A DNA stretch of 64,000 nucleotides from contig NC_134906.1 in the NCBI RefSeq assembly GCF_041734735.1, forward strand, positions 30,964,500 through 31,028,499, read 5' to 3'. The number at the start of each line of letters is the position of its first letter. Within the stretch, counting starts at the first letter, position 1. This document shows, piece after piece, positions 25,801 through 37,800 of this stretch. Under the pieces are notes generated by a model. That model did not search any database. It worked only from the letters and a program-made list of their open reading frames with translations, and was not told the DNA's origin. This stretch comes from Babylonia areolata (Eukaryota; Mollusca; Gastropoda; Neogastropoda; Buccinidae). The translations under genes and the position numbers were made by a program.

Positions 25801-28800
25801 AGCATGCAGATAATTCATTGACCTCCATACCAAACATTCAGGTAAATCATCCACCCCCACACCCGGCATGCAGATAATTCATCCACCCCCACACTTCGCA
25901 TGGAGATAATTCATTGACCTCCATACCAACATTCAGGTGATTCATTCAGTTAACCCAAGAGTACTGTAGTTTGAAAGGCTGGGTCTCTTTGCAGTCTTTA
26001 CTGGCTTTCATGTCCACAGTTCGACCATTGTGACAGATCAGCAACACTCATCACTGTCCTGTCTCCTGTGACCATTGTCTGTGACAGATCAGCAACACTC
26101 ATCACTGTCCTCTCTCCTGTGACCATTGTCTGTGACAGATCAGCAACACTCATCACTGTCCTCTCTCCTGTGACCACTGTCTGTGACAGATCAGCAACAC
26201 TCATCACTGTCCTGTCTCCTGTGACCATTGTCTGTGACAGATCAGCAACACTCATCACTGTCCTGTCTCCTGTGACCACTGTCTGTGACAGATCAGCAAC
26301 ACTCATCACTGTCCTCTCTCCTGTGACCACTGTCTGTGACAGATCAGCAACACTCATCACTGTCCTGTCTCCTGTGACCATTGTCTGTGACAGATCAGCA
26401 ACACTCATCACTGTCCTGTCTCCTGTGACCACTGTCTGTGACAGATCAGCAACACTCATCACTGTCCTCTCTCCTGTGACCATTGTGACAGATCAGCAAC
26501 ACTCATCACTGTCCTATCTCCTGTGAGCACTGTCTGTGACAGATCAGCAACACTCATCACTGTCCTGTCTCCTGTGACCACTGTCTGTGACAGATCAGCA
26601 ACACTCATCACTGTCCTCTCTCCTGTGACCATTGTGACAGATCAGCAACACTCATCACTGTCCTGTCTCCTGTGAGCACTGTCTGTGACAGATCAGCAAC
26701 ACTCATCACTGTCCTCTCTCCTGTGACCATTGTGACAGATCAGCAACACTCATCACTGTCCTGTCTCCTGTGAGCACTGTCTGTGACAGATCAGCAACAC
26801 TCATCACTGTCCTATCTCCTGTGAGCACTGTCTGTGACAGATCAGCAACACTCATCACTGTCCTCTCTCCTGTGAGCACTGTGACAGATCAGCAACACTC
26901 ATCACTGTCCTATCTCCTGTGAGCACTGTCTGTGACAGATCAGCAACACTCATCACTGTCCTATCTCCTGTGAGCACTGTCTGTGACAGATCAGCAACAC
27001 TCATCACTGTCCTATCTCCTGTGAGCACTGTCTGTGACAGATCAGCAACACTCATCACTGTCCTATCTCCTGTGAGCACTGTCTGTGACAGATCAGCAAC
27101 ACTCATCACTGTCCTCTCTCCTGTGACCACTGAGAGATCAGCAACACTCATCACTGTCCTGTCTCCTTGTGACCACTGTCTGTGACAGATCAGCAACACT
27201 CATCACTGTCCTCTCTCCTGTGACCATTGTCTGTGACAGATCAGCAACACTCATCACTGTCCTCTCTCCTGTGACCATTGTGACAGATCAGCAACACTCA
27301 TCACTGTCCTGTCTCCTGTGACCACTGTCTGTGACAGATCAGCAACACTCATCACTGTCCTCTCTCCTGTGACCACTGTCTGTGACAGATCAGCAACACT
27401 CATCACTGTCCTGTCTCCTGTGACCATTGTCTGTGACAGATCAGCAACACTCATCACTCGCTCTGTCCAGACCTGTCCCCTTGACCAGGTATGACCACTG
27501 TTTCAGCTGAGTGGCAAAGAAACGGAGATGGACCGCTGGATTCTGAGTCGTCTGAGCGAGGCAGTGGAGGTCTCCAACAAGGGGTTTGAAACCTATGACT
27601 TTCCCTCGGCCACCACGGCTATGTACAACTTCTGGCTGTATGAACTGTGCGACTGGTACCTGGTCAGTGACATTTACACCTGTCAGATTTACACCTGTCT
27701 ATACCGTGGTGTTGTCCTGTGCTGTATGAACTGTGCGACTGGTACCTGGTCAGTGACATTTACACCTGTCAGATTTACACCTGTCTATACCGTGGTGTTG
27801 TCCTGTGCTGTATGAACTGTGCGACTGGTACCTGGTCAGTGACATTTACACCTGTCAGATTTACACCTGTCTTTACCATGGTGTTGTGCTGTGCTGTATG
27901 AACTGTGCGACTGGTACCTGGTCAGTGACATTTACACCTGTCAGATTTACACCTGTCTATACCATGGTGTTGTGCTGTGCTGTATGAACTGTGCGACTGG
28001 TACCTGGTCAGTGACATTTACACCTGTCAGATTTACACCTGTCTATACCATGGTGTTGTGCTGTGCTGTATGAACTGTGCGACTGGTACCTGGTCAGTGA
28101 CATTTACACCTGTCAGATTTACACCTGTCTTTACCATGGTGTTGTGCTGTGCTGTATGAACTGTGCGACTGGTACCTGGTCAGTGACATTTACACCTGTC
28201 AGATTTACACCTGTCTATACCATGGTGTTGTGCTGTGCTGTATGAACTGTGCGACTGGTACCTGGTCAGTGACATTTACACCTGTCAGATTTACACCTGT
28301 CTTTACCATGGTGTTGTGCTGTGCTGTATGAACTGTGCGACTGGTACCTGGTCAGTGACATTTACACCTGTCAGATTTACACCTGTCTTTACCATGGTGT
28401 TGTGCTGTGCTGTATGAACTGTGCGACTGGTACCTGGTCAGTGACATTTACACCTGTCAGATTTACACCTGTCTATACCATGGTGTTGTGCTGTGCTGTA
28501 TGAACTGTGCGACTGGTACCTGGTCAGTGACATTTACACCTGTCAGATTTACACCTGTCTTTACCATGGTGTTGTACTGTGTTTTGCTGTGGTGCTTTAT
28601 TGTTTTATACTGTGGTGTTGTTCTGTGTTGTGTGAATTATGTGACTGGTGCCTGGGCAGTGAGATTTTCACCAGTTTATACTGTGGTGTTGTACTGTTTT
28701 ATACTGTGTTGTACTGTTTTATACTGTGCTGTTGTCCTGTTTTATACTGTGGTGTTGTCCTGTTTTATACTGTGTTGTACTGTTTTATACTGTGGTGTTG

Positions 28801-31800
28801 TCCTGTTTTATACTGTGGTGTTGTCCTGTTTTATTGTGTGTGTTTGATCTGTGTGACCAGTACCTGATCAGAGTAAATTAACACCTGTTTAACTGTGGTG
28901 TTGTACTGTTTGTACTGTACTGCTGTATGTATGTGTACAGTATGTGTACAGCATGTGTCATGAACTATGACCATAAGGTCATGCTGAGTGTGGTTTGAAT
29001 GACCCCAGGATCACTTGTGTCTGGTGAATGACCCCCAGGATCACTTGGGAAATACCCCTTCCTAAAGGTGTACTGACTGAACTAAGGGTGACCAAGGGGG
29101 AAATACCCCTTCCTAAAGGTGTACTGAACCAAGGGTCATCAAGGGGGAAATACCCCTTCCTAAAGGTGTACTGACTGAACTAAGGGTGACCAAGGGGGAA
29201 ATACCCCTTCCTATAGGTGTACTGACTGAACTAAGGGTGACCAAAGGGGAAATACCCCTTCCTAAAGGTGTACTGACTGAACTAAGGGTGACCAAGGGGG
29301 AAATACCCCTTCCTAAAGGTGTACTGAACTGAAGGTGACCAAGGGGGAAATACCCCTTCCTATAGGTGTACTGACTGAACTAAGGGTGACCAAAGGGGAA
29401 ATATCCCTTCCTAAAGGTGTACTGACTGAACAAAGGGTGACCAAGGGGGAAATACCCCTTCCTATAGGTTAACTGACTGAACAAAGGGTGACCAAGGGGG
29501 AAATACCCCTTCCTATAGGTGTACTCACTGAACTAAGGGTGACCAAGGGGGAAATACCCCTTCCTATAGGTTAACTGACTGAACAAAGGGTGACCAAGGG
29601 GGAAATACCCCTTCCTAAAGGTGTACTGAACTGAAGGTGACCAAGGGGGAAATACCCCTTCCTAAAGGTGTACTGAACTGAAGGTGACCAAGGGGGAAAT
29701 ACCCCTTCCTAAAGGTTAACTGAACTGAGGGTGACCAAGGGAGAAATACCCCTTCCTAAAGGTGTACTGAACTGAAGGTGACCAAGGGGGAAATACCCCT
29801 TCCTAAAGGTTAACTGAACTGAGGGTGACCAAGGGGGAAATACCCCTTCCTAAAGGTTAACTGAACTGAGGGTGACCAAGGGAGAAATACCCCTTCCTAA
29901 AGGTGTACTGAACTGAAGGTGACCAAGGGGGAAATACCCCTTCCTAAAGGTTAACTGAACTGAGGGTGACCAAGGGGGAAATACCCCTTCCTAAAGGTTA
30001 ACTGAACTGAGGGTGACCAAGGGAGAAATACCCCTTCCTAAAGGTTAACTGAACTGAGGGTGACCAAGGGAGAAATACCCCTTCCTAAAGGTGTACTGAA
30101 CTGAAGGTGACCAAGGGAGAAATACCCCTTCCTAAAGGTTAACTGAACTGAGGGTGACCAAGGGAGAAATACCCCTTCCTAAAGGTGTACTGAACTGAAG
30201 GTGACCAAGGGGGAAATACCCCTTCCTAAAGGTTAACTGAACTGAGGGTGACCAAGGGGGAAATATCCCTTCCTAAAGGTTAACTGAACTGAGGGTGACC
30301 GAGGGAGAAATACCCCTTCCTAAAGGTTAACTGAACTGAGGGTGACCGAGGGAGAAATACCCCTTCCTAAAGGTTTACTGAACTGAGGGTGACCAAGGGA
30401 GAAATACCCCTTCCTAAAGGTTTACTGAACCAAGGGTGACCAAGGGGGAAATATCTCTTCCTAAAGGTTAACTGAACTGAGGGTGACCAAGGGAGAAATA
30501 CCCCTTCCTAAAGGTTTACTGAACCAAGGGTGACCAAGGGGGAAATATCCCTTCCTAAAGGTTTACTGAACTGAGGGTGACCAAGGGAGAAATACCCCTT
30601 CCTAAAGGTTTACTGAACCAAGGGTGACCAAGGGGGAAATATCTCTTCCTAAAGGTTTACTGACTGAACTAAGGGTTTAATGAAGTCATTAAAAAAGAAA
30701 GGGGGGTGGTGATGTGGTGTTGTGTGATGTGGTGTGATGTGACGTGTTGTGGTGTGATGTGGTGTGGTGTGGTTTGATGTGGTGTGGTGTGATGTGGTGT
30801 GACGTGTGGTGTGATGTGGTGTGGTGTGGTGTGATGTGGTGTGGTGTGATGTGGTGTGGTGTGGTGTGGTGTGATGTGGTGTGGTGTGATGTGGTGTGGT
30901 GTGATGTGATGCGATGTGATGTGATGTGACGTGATGTGGTGTGACGTGATGTGATGTGACGTGATGTGATGTGACATGATGTGATGTGATGTGATGTGAT
31001 GTCACCAGGAGTCCATCAAACCAGTGCTATATGGGGACGACGAAGAGGCCAAAGGTGTGTGTCGCCAGGTGTTGTACACCTGTCTGGACGTCGGCCTCCG
31101 CCTCCTCCACCCCCTCATGCCCTTCGTCACTGAGGAACTTTTCCAGAGACTTCCACGAAGGTCTTCTGATGCTGCACCCTCCATCTGTGTCACTGCCTAC
31201 CCTGAGTCTGCTGACGTGAGTGTCTGCTGGATTTGTACATTGTATTATCTGTGTCACTGTCTGCTCTGAGTCTGTTGATGTCATTGTATTATCTGTGTCA
31301 CTGTCTGCTCTGAGTCTGTTGATGTCATTGTATTATGTGTCACTGTCTGCTCTGAGTCTGTTGATGTCATTGTATCTGTCTGTGTCACTGTCTGGTCTGA
31401 GTCTGTTGATGTCATTGTATTATCTGTGTCACTGTCTGCTCTGAGTCTGTTGATGTCATTGTATTATCTGTGTCACTGTCTGCTCTGAGTCTGTTGATGT
31501 CATTGTATTATGTGTCACTGTCTGCTCTGAGTCTGTTGATGTCATTGTATCTATCTGTGTCACTGTCTGCTCTGAGTCTGTTGATGTCATTGTATTATCT
31601 GTGTCACTGTCTGCTCTGAGTCTGTTGATGTCATTGTATCTATCTGTGTCACTGTCTGCTCTGAGTCTGTTGATGTCATTGTATTATCTGTGTCAGTGTC
31701 TGCTCTGAGTCTGTTGATGTCATTGTATTATCTGTGTCACTGTCTGCTCTGAGTCTGTTGATGTCATTGTATCTGTCTGTGTCACTGTCTGCTCTGAGTC

Positions 31801-34800
31801 TGTTGATGTCATTGTATCTATCTGTGTCATGGTCTGCTCTGAGTCTGTTGATGTCATTGTATCTATCTGTGTCACTGTCTGCTCTGAGTCTGTTGATGTC
31901 ATTGTATTATCTGTGTCACTGTCTGCTCTGAGTCTGTTGTTGTCATTGTATCTATCTGTGTCACTGCCTGCTCTGAGTCTGTTGATGTCATTGTATCTAT
32001 CTGTGTCACTGTTTGCTCTGAGTCTGTTGATGTCATTGTATTATCTGTGTCATGGTCTGCTCTGAGTCTGTTGATGTCATTGTATTATCTGTGTCACTGC
32101 CTGCTCTGAGTCTGTTGATGTCATTGTATCTATCTGTGTCACTGCCTGCTCTGAGTCTGTTGATGTCATTGTATCTATCTGTGTCACTGTCTGCTCTGAG
32201 TCTGTTGATGTCATTGTATCTATGTCATGGTCTGCTCTGAGTCTGTTGATGTCATTGTATCTGTGTCATGGTCTGCTCTGAGTCTGTTGATGTCATTGTA
32301 TCTATCTGTGTCACTGTCTGCTCTGAGTCTGTTGATGTCATTGTATCTATGTCATGGTCTGCTCTGAGTCTGTTGATGTCATTGTATCTGTGTCATGGTC
32401 TGCTCTGAGTCTGTTGATGTCATTGTATCTATCTGTGTCACTGTCCACCCTCAGTTTGTTGATGTCAGTCTGTCTGGTTTATTTATACATGGTGTACACA
32501 CCTCTTGTACATGTGTCACTCCATACTGTGTCTGCCCATGAGAGTGTCTTGTATATATGTCACTCCATACTGTGTCTGCCCAGGAGAGTGTCTTGTATAT
32601 GTGTCACTCCATACTGTGTCTGCCCAGGAGAGTGTCTTGTATATGTGTCACTCCATACTGTGTCTGCCCAGGAGAGTGTCTTGTGTTTCTACTGATTGAG
32701 TTCAACAAGGGGACTGTGGATCAACAGTGCAGGTTAACAATTCTTCACAGTTTATTTCCAGATGGATGAATAAAGATGTATTGAACTGCATTGCCATTGC
32801 ATTGTATTTGTTGTATTCTGTTGTACAGTGAAAATGGTTTTGTACTGGGAGTGTTGGAGGAAAAGTGTAGGTTAACATCTGTTGTGACAAAATGAACATT
32901 ATTGTGTACAGGGAGTGTTGGAGGAAAAGTGTAGGTTAACATCTGTTGTGACAAAATGAACATTATTGTGTACAGGGAGTGGTGGAGGAAAAGTGTAGGT
33001 TAACATCTGTTGTGACAAAATGAACATTATTGTGTACAGGGAGTGGTGGAGGAAAAGTGTAGGTTAACATCTGTTGTGACAAAATGAACATTATTGTGTA
33101 CAGGGAGTGTTGGAGGAAAAGTGTAGGTTAACATCTGTTGTGACAAAATGAACATTATTGTGTACTGGGAGTGTTGGAGGAAAAGTGTAGGTTAACATCT
33201 GTTGTGACAAAATGAACATTATTGTGTACAGGGAGTGTTGGAGGAAAAGTGTAGGTTAACATCTGTTGTGACAAAATGAACATTATTGTGTACAGGGAGT
33301 GGTGGAGGAAAAGTGTAGGTTAACATCTGTTGTGACAAAATGAACATTATTGTGTACAGGGAGTGTTGGAGGAAAAGTGTAGGTTAACATCTGTTGTGAC
33401 AAAATGAACATTATTGTGTACAGGGAGTGTTGGAGGAAAAGTGTAGGTTAACATCTGTTGTGACAAAATGAACATTATTGTGTACAGGGAGTGTTGGAGG
33501 AAAAGTGTAGGTTAACATCTGTTGTGACAAAATGAACATTATTGTGTACAGGGAGTGTTGGAGGAAAAGTGTAGGTTAACATCTGTTGTGACAAAATGAA
33601 CATTATTGTGTACAGGGAGTGTTGGAGGAAAAGTGTAGGTTAACATCTGTTGTGACAAAATGAACATTATTGTGTACAGGGAGTGGTGGAGGAAAAGTGT
33701 AGGTTAACATCTGTTGTGACAAAATGAACATTATTGTGTACAGGGAGTGTTGGAGGAAAAGTGTAGGTTAACATCTGTTGTGACAAAATGAACATTATTG
33801 TGTACAGGGAGTGTTGGAGGAAAAGTGTAGGTTAACATCTGTTGTGACAAAATGAACATTATTGTGTACAGGGAGTGTTGGAGGAAAAGTGTAGGTTAAC
33901 ATCTGTTGTGACAAAATGAACATTATTGTGTACAGGGAGTGTTGGAGGAAAAGTGTAGGTTAACATCTGTTGTGACAAAATGAACATTATTGTGTACAGG
34001 GAGTGGTGGAGGAAAAGTGTAGGTTAACATCTGTTGTGACAAAATGAACATTATTGTGTACAGGGAGTGGTGGAGGAAAAGTGTAGGTTAACATCTGTTG
34101 TGACAAAATGAACATTATTGTGTACAGGGAGTGTTGGAGGAAAAGTGTAGGTTAACATCTGTTGTGACAAAATGAACATTATTGTGTACAGGGAGTGTTG
34201 GAGGAAAAGTGTAGGTTAACATCTGTTGTGACAAAATGAACATTATTGTGTACAGGGAGTGTTGGAGGAAAAGTGTAGGTTAACATCTGTTGTGACAAAA
34301 TGAACATTATTGTGTACAGGGAGTGGTGGAGGAAAAGTGTAGGTTAACATCTGTTGTGACAAAATGAACATTATTGTGTACAGGGAGTGGTGGAGGAAAA
34401 GTGTAGGTTAACATCTGTTGTGACAAAATGAACATTATTGTGTACAGGGAGTGTTGGAGGAAAAGTGTAGGTTAACATCTGTTGTGACAAAATGAACATT
34501 ATTGTGTACAGGGAGTGGTGGAGGAAAAGTGTAGGTTAACATCTGTTGTGACAAAATGAACATTATTGTGTACAGGGAGTGTTGGAGGAAAAGTGTAGGT
34601 TAACATCTGTTGTGACAAAATGAACATTATTGTGTACAGGGAGTGTTGGAGGAAAAGTGTAGGTTAACATCTGTTGTGACAAAATGAACATTATTGTGTA
34701 CAGGGAGTGTTGGAGGAAAAGTGTAGGTTAACATCTGTTGTGACAAAATGAACATTATTGTGTATAGATGGTGCAAGAAAGGACAGGCAATACATGTGTG

Positions 34801-37800
34801 ATATTCCCTTCAAGCTATGAAAAGGAAAGACACTGATATACATTAAAATTTATATTTGATCTGATTAATATTTCCATTTTTTGGAATTTAAAATACTTTT
34901 TATTTTTAACAGTTTGCCTCATCAAAGAAAAGTTTAACTGGCTTTGAATGTCACAAAAAGTGCGTAGAACCATGTGTGTGGCAGACAGCAACTAAAACCC
35001 CGTGTGACTGGCAGTTTCAGTTCTGTGACAGTCAGCTGGAGGGGCAGGTGGACTTCGCCCAGCAGGTGATCAGAACCATCCGCTCCATCCGGGCAGACTA
35101 CATGCTGCTGCCCAAAATGAAGATTGAAGGTGAGGCTGTCGCTCTGGTAACCAGCTGACACAGTGATCGTGTAATGCACTGGGTTTGTTGACTGGGACCT
35201 TGGATGTGCTGACGTGTTAGCTGGATACCTGGAGAAAGTGTTGCTACCTGGAGAATACCTGGAGAAAGTGTTGATACCTGGAGAATACCTGGAGAAAGTG
35301 TTGATACCTGGAGAATACCTGGAGAAAGTGTTGATACCTGGAGAAAGTGTTGATACCTGGGGAAAGTGTTGATACCTGGAGAAAGTGTTGATACCTGGAG
35401 AGAGAAAGTGTTGATACCTGGAGAAAGTGTTGATACCTGGGGAAAGTGTTGATACCTGGAGAAAGTGTTGATACCTGGGGAATACCTGGAGAAAGTGTTG
35501 ATACCTGGAGAAAGTGTTGATACCTGGGGAAAGTGTTGATACCTGGAGAAAGTGTTGATACCTGGGGAATACCTGGAGAAAGTGTTGATACCTGGGGAGA
35601 GTGTTGATACCTGGAGAAAGTGTTGATACCTGGGGAATACCTGGAGAAAGTGTTGATACCTGGGGAGAGTGTTGATACCTGGAGAAAGTGTTGATACCTG
35701 GGGAAAGTGTTGATACCTGGGGAAAGTGTTGATACCGAAAGTGTTGATACCTGGAGAAAGTGTTGATACCTGGGGAATACCTGGAGAAAGTGTTGATACC
35801 TGGGGAAAGTGTTGATACCTGGGGAGAGTGTTGATACCTGGGGAAAGTGTTGATACCTGGGGAAAGTGTTGATACCTGGGGAAAGTGTTGATACCTGGGG
35901 AAAGTGTTGATACCTGGGGAAAGTGTTGATACCTGGGTAAAGTGTTGATACCTGGGGAAAGTGTTGATACCTGGGGAATACCTGGAGAAAGTGTTGATAC
36001 CTGGAGAAAGTGTTGATACCTGGGGAATACCTGGAGAAAGTGTTGATACCTGGGGAGAGTGTTGATACCTGGGGAGAGTGTTGATACCTGGAGAAAGTGT
36101 TGATACCTGGGGAAAGTGTTGATACCTGGGGAAAGTGCCTGGGGAGAGTGTTGATACCTGGGGAAAGTGTTGATACCTGGGGAGAGTGTTGATACCTGGG
36201 GAGAGTGTTGATACCTGGAGAAAGTGTTGATACCTGGGGAAAGTGTTGATACCTGGGGAGAGTGTTGATACCTGGGGAAAGTGTTGATACCTGGGGAAAG
36301 TGTTGATACCTGGGGAGAGTGTTGATACCTGGGGAAAGTGTTGATACCTGGGGAGAGTGTTGATACCTGGGGAAAGTGTTGATACCTGGGGAAAGTGTTG
36401 ATACCTGGGGAATACCTGGAGAAAGTGTTGATACCTGGGGAAAGTGTTGATACCTGGGGAAAGTGCCTGGGGAGAGTGTTGATACCTGGGGAGAGTGTTG
36501 ATACCTGGGGAAAGTGTTGATACCTGGGGAAAGTGTTGATACCTGGGGAAAGTGTTGATACCTGGGGAGAGTGTTGATACCTGGGGAAAGTGTTGATACC
36601 TGGGGAGAGTGTTGATACCTGGGGAAAGTGTTGATACCTGGGGAGAGTGTTGATACCTGGGGAAAGTGTTGATACCTGGGGAAAGTGTTGATACCTGGGG
36701 AATACCTGGAGAAAGTGTTGATACCTGGAGAAAGTGTTGATACCTGGGGAAAGTGTTGATACCTGGGGAAAGTGTTGATACCTGGGGAAAGTGTTGATAC
36801 CTGGGGAAAGTGTTGATACCTGGAGAAGGTGTTGATACCTGGAGAAAGTGTTGATATCTGGGGAAAGTGTTGATACCTTGACTGGAATGTTAAGTTGGTT
36901 AAATGTCATTCTGGTTAACCAGGCAATGCTCCGGGTTTGTTGATCAGTAAATGAATATGTAAATTATGAAAAGAATTTATGTGCATCTATTGATGATATA
37001 TATTGTACTTATATGGTGCAAACTCTCCATATAATGGCCTCTAAGCGCCTCAGATGAAACAGCGCATATACAGTAGTGCATTATGCCACACACGCAAAAA
37101 CACGTGGGGACACAGAAGTGAAAAACCAAATCTATATTCATCAATACAATACTTTTCCTGGTGGTGTTTGCATATTCTGTTTGTAAGATGACACAGAAGT
37201 GAAAAACCAAATCTATATTCATCAATACAATACTTTTCCTGGTGGTGTTTGCATATTCTGTTTGTAAGATGACACAGAAGTGAAAAACCAAATCTATATT
37301 CATCAATACAATACTTTTCCTGGTGGTGTTTGCATATTCTGTTTGTAAGATGACACAGAAGTGAAAAACCAAATCTATATTCATCAATACAATACTTTTC
37401 CTGGTGGTGTTTGCATATTCTGTTTGTAAGATGACACAGAAGTGAAAAACCAAATCTATATTCATCAATACAATACTTTTCCTGGTGGTGTTTGCATATT
37501 CTGTTTGTAAGATGACACAGAAGTGAAAAACCAAATCTATATTCATCAATACAATACTTTTCCTGGTGGTGTTTGCATATTCTGTTTGTAAGATGACACA
37601 GAAGTGAAAAACCAAATCTATATTCATCAATACAATACTTTTCCTGGTGGTGTTTGCATATTCTGTTTGTAAGATGACACAGAAGTGAAAAACCAAATCT
37701 ATATTCATCAATACAATACTTTTCCTGGTGGTGTTTGCATATTCTGTTTGTAAGATGACACAGAAGTGAAAAACCAAATCTATATTCATCAATACAATAC

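Noticed and set aside
34976-35158. Exon 11 of VARS1 beginning earlier, at 34913 or 34976
   Set aside because: The extension ([12 protein letters not shown]) has no counterpart in ValRS, and the 35015 start gives a gap-free alignment.
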